Below are positions 44,611 through 49,078 of a stretch of DNA of 49,078 bases, in pieces. Source of the stretch: a virus. The stretch spans positions 1 to 49,078 of the IMG/VR virus record IMGVR_UViG_3300005253_000038; one strand, given 5' to 3'. The notes under the pieces are model-generated. The model ran no database searches, was not told the origin of the DNA, and was given only the letters and a program-made list of their open reading frames with translations. The translations under genes and the position numbers were made by a program. Every line of letters begins with the position of its first letter. Within the stretch, counting starts at the first letter, position 1.

Positions 44611-46435
44611 CCTAAATTGGTTTAAGGGTCGTTCCAATTACCTGGAGAGCCAGAACACCGACCGCGACAAGATGTACGAGGCGCTAGATTCGTACCGTCA
44701 CGGCGAGTGGTCAATGGACGAAGAGTTGCTTAAAATCGACTGGGTCTCTGAATCCAGAGATCCCATCTTCGCCCAGCAAACCGACTCCGCAAAATACATC
44801 CTTGCGGATGTAAGCCCCTCCATTTCTCTGACTCCCTACAATCCCGGCGACGATGGGACGGACATTGCCGATAGACACGAAAAAGGACTCAGATGGTTTT
44901 TGGCCGGTGCCTCCAAAAGGAGACAGGCCACCGTCGTTCAGGACACAGTTGCTTCGGCGGTGGACTATTCTGAAGTTACGGCCCAGGTAATGTATCTCCC
45001 TCAGCAAATCAAAGACGTAAAAGCTGCGGGGGGTAACGCAACGCGATACGAAGCCATGCAGAGGCAGGGTCCCTTCGCGACAATTTTCCATAACCCCAAA
45101 ACCGTTCACGCAAGATACTCGGATATGGGCGCGGAAGAGGTCCTGTTAGTAACAGAGGAAGACCCCCATAACATCATTGACCTCTGGGGAAAAAAGGCAG
45201 ACAAGCTCAAGAAGAAACTAAAGGACTCGGAAGGACGAGTAGAACCCGCAATCAAGAAAGACTACACCTCTTACGACTGGCGCTGTGTCTGGGTTGAGTG
45301 GGGCGGCGAGGACTACGAGATCGAAAGGAAAGAATGGCCGTGGCCGTTCTTGGGATGGACCTGTAGATATGGGGGGACCTCGCTAGAAGACAGAGGCGAC
45401 TTCCAGAGAAAGCCGATTCTGGCAAACGCGTACCACTTCGACCTCGTTGACGACATCAACACAGTGCGAAGTATGCGCCACTCAGAAATGATACGCACCA
45501 CCTCGCGCGCCAGAGATGTTTTTCAGTCCGACACTAGAACCTCGCCAGATATTGATGCTTCCTCTGGCGATCTCTATGTCCACATCGACACCGAGGAAAC
45601 GATTATTCCGCAGCCTCAAAATGTTCCCGATCCGGCCATGTCGGAACTCTATGCCGAACTGAGGGGAGATTTTCAGAAATCGGGGCTAAGCGACATGCTA
45701 TTGGGGAGCGACGTTCCGACTGGCGCGGCCTTCGCATCTATCAATATTGTCAGCGAATCAGCGATGAAAGTTCTCAGATCCCCTCAGGCGCTTGCGCAAA
45801 ATGCCCTAGCGGACATTCTGGAAACTATGTTGCTTTATATCCACTACACCGATAGCGAAGAGATTGCTTACGGGACAGGCAAGACAGACAGAGGCGAACA
45901 GTATCTGATTAAGGGAAGCGAGATTGATCCCAAGAACCTCTATGTAAGCGTGAAGCTGGAAGCGGACCTGCCAACGGACCACCAAGCCAAGACAGTTACT
46001 GGACGGGCACAGATTGACGCGGGCATCAATTCTCGCGAGGGCGTAATGGAGGATACCGGCATCAAGAATACCTCGGAGAGAATGGAACAAATTGCAAAGG
46101 AAAGACTTGAAGAAACGATGCTGGCCGTCAGATTAAAGAATATTGACTTTACCGAGGACATGCAGATGAAACAAGAGATGCAAGCGCAGCTCATGGAAGA
46201 ACTCAAGGCCAACCCAGAGCTGCTTATGCAAATGTTGCAAGAGATACAAGCCGCGCAATCGCCGAACGGCGCAGAACGTCGCCCAGGTGAGCCCCCAAGG
46301 GGCGTACAGGAGTTTCTGGGAGAAACACGAACTGAGAGTCTCGTACCCTCAGAAACCAACGCGGCAGAGGGCGAACCTTCAGGTGAGGTTTTCGCGCCAC
46401 AGGAAAACAGAGCGCGCCAGCAAGAGGGATTATGA
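44588..46435 (+). CDS. Portal protein
   Basis: 615 residues from ATG 44588 (AAGGAGTAGAA upstream), overlapping the terminase end by 23 bases. An N-terminal Tyr/Arg/Asp-rich segment (YEALDSYRHGEWSMDEELL) and a W/G-rich strand region with WVEWGGEDYEIERKEWP lead into DLVDDINTVRSMRHSEM, a portal-type helix. A stem-like segment follows. The C-terminal 90 residues are a charged helix (MQMKQEMQAQLMEEL), then a Pro/Glu tail. Position directly after terminase supports the call. It should form the 12-mer at the packaging vertex. Confidence 0.75.
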   Translation: MPENKPPDLNWFKGRSNYLESQNTDRDKMYEALDSYRHGEWSMDEELLKIDWVSESRDPIFAQQTDSAKYILADVSPSISLTPYNPGDDGTDIADRHEKGLRWFLAGASKRRQATVVQDTVASAVDYSEVTAQVMYLPQQIKDVKAAGGNATRYEAMQRQGPFATIFHNPKTVHARYSDMGAEEVLLVTEEDPHNIIDLWGKKADKLKKKLKDSEGRVEPAIKKDYTSYDWRCVWVEWGGEDYEIERKEWPWPFLGWTCRYGGTSLEDRGDFQRKPILANAYHFDLVDDINTVRSMRHSEMIRTTSRARDVFQSDTRTSPDIDASSGDLYVHIDTEETIIPQPQNVPDPAMSELYAELRGDFQKSGLSDMLLGSDVPTGAAFASINIVSESAMKVLRSPQALAQNALADILETMLLYIHYTDSEEIAYGTGKTDRGEQYLIKGSEIDPKNLYVSVKLEADLPTDHQAKTVTGRAQIDAGINSREGVMEDTGIKNTSERMEQIAKERLEETMLAVRLKNIDFTEDMQMKQEMQAQLMEELKANPELLMQMLQEIQAAQSPNGAERRPGEPPRGVQEFLGETRTESLVPSETNAAEGEPSGEVFAPQENRARQQEGL

Positions 46436-46698
46436 ACCAGCGCCGCATGGATCAGGTAGAGGTGCAGACGCGCCGAAGATTTAACGAAAAGTGGGAAAGA
46501 TTGGTTACAGCTTATTTAGGAAAGAGGGCAGATGGCATTCAAGATAGTCAACGGGAAATTAGTGCGGACGACGGACTTCGGGACGGCAGCCCAGAAGAAG
46601 GCGGGCCGCAAGATAACCGGGACGCTGGGAGTTATCTCGGGGCCGAAGACCAAGCAGGCCGCGGCGCGCAAAATCAGCGAAGTCTTCAGCCCGTCTGA
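46432..46698 (+). CDS. Short frame coupled to portal, overlapping next gene
   Basis: 88 residues, ATGA overlap with the portal stop. The first 33 codons (RRMDQVEVQTRRRFNEKWER) lie alone and look coding. The remaining 55 overlap the next gene in another frame and are polar and low-complexity. It may be a real basic protein or a coupling frame. Confidence 0.4.
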   Translation: MNQRRMDQVEVQTRRRFNEKWERLVTAYLGKRADGIQDSQREISADDGLRDGSPEEGGPQDNRDAGSYLGAEDQAGRGAQNQRSLQPV

Positions 46699-47551
46699 GC
46701 CCTCGCCGAGGCCGTCCTCAGAAATCCGGTTTGGGCCGGAAGCCCGGAAGCTCCTTGAGTCGGGCGAGCTGTCTGCGCCTACTGGAACACTGGGCTTAGG
46801 GCAGCCCGCTTCTCTCCGGTCTCCTCTTCTCCGGCCCCTTGAGGCTCCTCGTGCTCAACCGCGGTCAATAGGAGAAGCTCTTGCAGTGCAGGAGCCTGGG
46901 TCTCTTCGTTTTATGGCGGGAGGATCTCTTGCGGCAGAGGAAAGGAGTCGGGCGCCCTCACCCATTCAGCTCGGGCGGGGCGGATTTGGAGAAGCTGTTC
47001 CTCAAGCACAAGCCCGTCTCCAGCCCCCACCCAACATTATTCAAGGCACTGGTCCCTCTCCGATACAACTAGGCAACCCCTCCCAGACTCTCGGAGACAT
47101 CAGCCCTCTGTTCCCAGAAGGGACAGTCGTCGGGCGGGCCGGGGGGACTACCGCCGCCCAGCTCCCTGACGGAACCATCGTTGACTTAACAAGGGTGGAG
47201 ACCTACGGTCAACTGGCGGCAGAGTCTCTCTTCAGGTGGATGGACACCGGCAACCCGGACATGCGCCCCACCAACATTCGCGAAGAGTGGGCGATGTCGT
47301 TCAGGCATCTCTGGGAAGACAACTATGAAAACGTCAGCGACTTCCTTGAGTCGATGGGCTATCGCCAGGTCCCCGGAACAAACAACTGGATTCGGGAAAA
47401 CCCGATGGATCTCACCTCGCCCGGTTCGGGTGGGGGTTCAGGCGGAAGCCGGGTGATACAGGGTTCGCGGGGCGGCACATTCCAGCCTGCCGCTCGCAGC
47501 AATCGGTCTTCGTTTGGCCTTACTCAATGGGGGATAACTCCTGGTGCCTAA
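46532..47551 (+). CDS. P/G/S-rich virion-associated protein
   Basis: 339 residues from ATG 46532, ribosome site AGGAAAGAGGGCAG. A basic start (KIVNGKLVRTTDFGTAAQKK) is followed by a disordered Pro/Ser/Gly region with repeated SPIQLG segments (about 145 and 176). A folded part (about 200-285) contains LFRWMDTGNPD and WAMSFRHLWEDNYENVSDFL, and the tail has GSGGGSGGS. It lies between portal and the giant protein, whose GTG overlaps its stop. Probably a minor head or ejection protein; family unknown. Confidence 0.7.
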   Translation: MAFKIVNGKLVRTTDFGTAAQKKAGRKITGTLGVISGPKTKQAAARKISEVFSPSEPSPRPSSEIRFGPEARKLLESGELSAPTGTLGLGQPASLRSPLLRPLEAPRAQPRSIGEALAVQEPGSLRFMAGGSLAAEERSRAPSPIQLGRGGFGEAVPQAQARLQPPPNIIQGTGPSPIQLGNPSQTLGDISPLFPEGTVVGRAGGTTAAQLPDGTIVDLTRVETYGQLAAESLFRWMDTGNPDMRPTNIREEWAMSFRHLWEDNYENVSDFLESMGYRQVPGTNNWIRENPMDLTSPGSGGGSGGSRVIQGSRGGTFQPAARSNRSSFGLTQWGITPGA

Positions 47552-49078
47552 GACAACTGGAGGCCGCGGTGGCGGTCGCCCGAGGGCTCCCGCTCCTAAC
47601 CGCTTTGCCAAAGGCGAGGAACTACTAAGGGGCAAGGTTCTTGTTCCCGACGACCTCGGCGGTACGCTCACCCGCGATGAGCGTACCGACATCATCAGCT
47701 TCGATGACTGGAAGGGAACGGGCTCGTTTCCTGGTGGCTTCGGGACTGGCGATAGATCCTTATCAGACCTTCCCAACTACGAAAAGATGACCCGAACTGA
47801 ACGCTCTATTCAGGGCTTTCTGGCCGGTAACGCAGACAGCCCTGTCGCCAGGGTTCTGGGCAAACTGAACGAGGGCTTCCTCGGGAAGGTCTTTACGGTC
47901 TTAGATTCAGCTGCTGAATTTATCGAGCGCGGTGCTGGCTTGAGCGCGCAGGCTTTAGCTGCCGCGGGAGACGAAGAACACTGGGATGAGTTCACTCATA
48001 ACCTCAGAAGCGCGTGGGACGCGGGTACTTTCGCGGCGGACTTTACCAACCTCCCCATTAGAGAGAACGGACAGATTACATTCAATGAGGACCTGCCAGG
48101 CATAGATGGCGTAATCAACGCGCGCCAACGCCTCACAGAACTCGTTGAACTGGAAGGACTCTCCTATGACGACGCACTAGAACAGGTCAGGGCCGAGGTC
48201 TACGAAGACGCAGGGGCATTAGCATTAAGGATGCAGCTCCATGATGCGTTCGTCCATATCGTCGGAGACCCCATTAACTTATTCCTGCCCCGCCTCAAGC
48301 TGGTAGACGCGAAGAAGCTCGCCCTTCTCCAGCGTGCGACCGCGAAGAAGATTCCCGACCTCGCGGATGACGCTCTCAAGTTTATAGATGACGCCGTCAA
48401 AGTGGGCACGATGAAAGCAGACGATGCTGCAGGCGCGCGCGCATTCATCAATAAGATGCCCGAATTGACTCCCGCCGACGAGAGATGGATGAAGCTGTCG
48501 GGCGCACTGGAATTGAACGGAAGGCCGGGAGAGATTCTGGCGAAGAGCGAACTGACTGGACTGGACAAGTTCCTGCGGGGTCGCCTGAACCCCTTCGGCC
48601 TGACTGCCACATCCAGGGCGCATGGGTTAGCAGTTAACTTGACAGATAACGTGGTTGCTGCATTAGCACACATTGACGACCCCGAAGAGGCTATTCGCAT
48701 GATAGTGGCTGCGGCGGACGGGACATTCGACCCGCGTATCGCCCACATGGTCGTAACTCATGAGGGGGCGATGGCCCGCGGCTTGTTAGAGGGATTTTCT
48801 GCCGAGGCACAGAAGCTCGGTAATGCGTGGGGCGCTACGGCGAACAACCGCACCATCTTTAACTTCCTCAGAACCTCGATGGGAGACGATGGCGCAGACC
48901 TGCTCGCTCGAATGTTGAAGGCCGACGACATGCAGCCCATATTCACGCGGGCAATGGAATCTCTCGGAGACAAACAGGACGATTTCGCAAGAATGCTTGA
49001 GGGCTTCGGAATAGACCCCAACATCACCCCCGAGAAGCTGTTTGAGATATTCGAGCCCCTTGCCAAGGGGGGAATGCT
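47544..49078 (+). CDS. Giant polyvalent virion protein, N-terminal part (runs off window end)
   Basis: The gene opens with GTG at 47544, overlapping the TAA of the upstream gene by 8 bases, and has no stop before the window end. Joined through the circular break it continues to 5174 for about 2,195 residues. The start is glycine/proline/arginine rich, followed by long alpha-helical segments rich in Ala, Glu and Asp without a clear signal peptide. It sits directly after terminase, portal and a P/G-rich protein, so it is in the head/ejection module. Very large proteins at this position in short-tailed phages are usually internal virion proteins released with the DNA. That role is inferred from position and size, not from a motif in this part. 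Confidence 0.85.
   Translation, partial: MPKTTGGRGGGRPRAPAPNRFAKGEELLRGKVLVPDDLGGTLTRDERTDIISFDDWKGTGSFPGGFGTGDRSLSDLPNYEKMTRTERSIQGFLAGNADSPVARVLGKLNEGFLGKVFTVLDSAAEFIERGAGLSAQALAAAGDEEHWDEFTHNLRSAWDAGTFAADFTNLPIRENGQITFNEDLPGIDGVINARQRLTELVELEGLSYDDALEQVRAEVYEDAGALALRMQLHDAFVHIVGDPINLFLPRLKLVDAKKLALLQRATAKKIPDLADDALKFIDDAVKVGTMKADDAAGARAFINKMPELTPADERWMKLSGALELNGRPGEILAKSELTGLDKFLRGRLNPFGLTATSRAHGLAVNLTDNVVAALAHIDDPEEAIRMIVAAADGTFDPRIAHMVVTHEGAMARGLLEGFSAEAQKLGNAWGATANNRTIFNFLRTSMGDDGADLLARMLKADDMQPIFTRAMESLGDKQDDFARMLEGFGIDPNITPEKLFEIFEPLAKGGM
48958..49078. repeat. Right copy of 121-bp terminal overlap
   Basis: Exact copy of 1-121. An odd-length perfect overlap inside a coding sequence is typical of a graph assembler closing a circle; a packaged terminal repeat would more usually lie between genes. 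Joining 48957 to 1 restores one continuous gene. Confidence 0.95.

Overview
This window is a complete, circular genome of a temperate tailed phage. The first 121 bases are repeated exactly as the last 121 bases (1-121 = 48958-49078). The unit genome is therefore 48,957 bp, and the linear break is arbitrary: it cuts a 2,195-codon gene that starts at 47544, runs off the right end and finishes at 5174. No host gene is present. The host cannot be named from sequence. A GH25 muramidase with an XhlA-like/holin pair weakly favours a monoderm-type wall, and the integrase lies beside a copy of a tRNA 3' end, so integration into a host tRNA gene is likely. There is a portal, a large terminase, a scaffold, an SU10-like (DUF5309) capsid protein and a giant virion-type protein. 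No tape-measure, sheath or tail-tube gene was recognised, which fits a short-tailed (podovirus-like) particle better than a long-tailed one.

Layout, circular order. (1) 39.6-43.0 kb: small genes, then a block of three GNGPSL-motif (GT42/DUF115-like) proteins with a class I methyltransferase. (2) 43.0 kb through the break to 6.0 kb: terminase, portal, a P/G-rich protein, the giant polyvalent protein with a C-terminal HEXXH peptidase, and two small genes. (3) 6.0-6.5 kb: a dense control region with a convergent terminator, one leftward membrane gene, a promoter-terminator module and a GGCNN pentamer array. (4) 6.5-20.7 kb: scaffold, capsid, two tandem decoration-like proteins, a fourth GNGPSL protein with a GT-A glycosyltransferase, then adhesion/tail proteins interrupted by two free-standing endonuclease genes. 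(5) 20.85-22.9 kb: second promoter-terminator module, GH25 endolysin, XhlA-like protein, holin, metallophosphoesterase. (6) 22.9-23.2 kb: AT-rich gap with dyad repeats. (7) 23.5-28.6 kb: leftward accessory operon of small, mostly unknown genes (many zinc ribbons) plus an RNA ligase, from a TTGACA/TATACT promoter. (8) 28.6-29.9 kb: XRE repressor, attP-like tRNA fragment, tyrosine integrase. (9) 29.9-35.3 kb: rightward replication and DNA-modification genes (initiator-like pair, MT-A70 methylase, two PD-(D/E)XK nucleases). (10) 35.3-38.1 kb: a second XRE regulator with back-to-back promoters, small early genes and a half-size sliding-clamp-like protein. (11) 38.1-38.7 kb: third promoter-terminator-like module and a gap.

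How the parts fit. Two regulator nodes (28.6 and 35.6 kb) probably govern lysogeny and early transcription. The initiator-like pair and clamp would recruit host replication machinery, since no polymerase or helicase was seen. Late operons appear to be fed from promoters that sit tens of bases upstream of intrinsic terminators, which suggests antitermination. The most unusual content is the set of four GNGPSL paralogues with a GT-A enzyme and methyltransferase, embedded in the structural operons. This could be a virion- or receptor-glycan modification system. Functional statements rest on motif reading only; no database search was possible.
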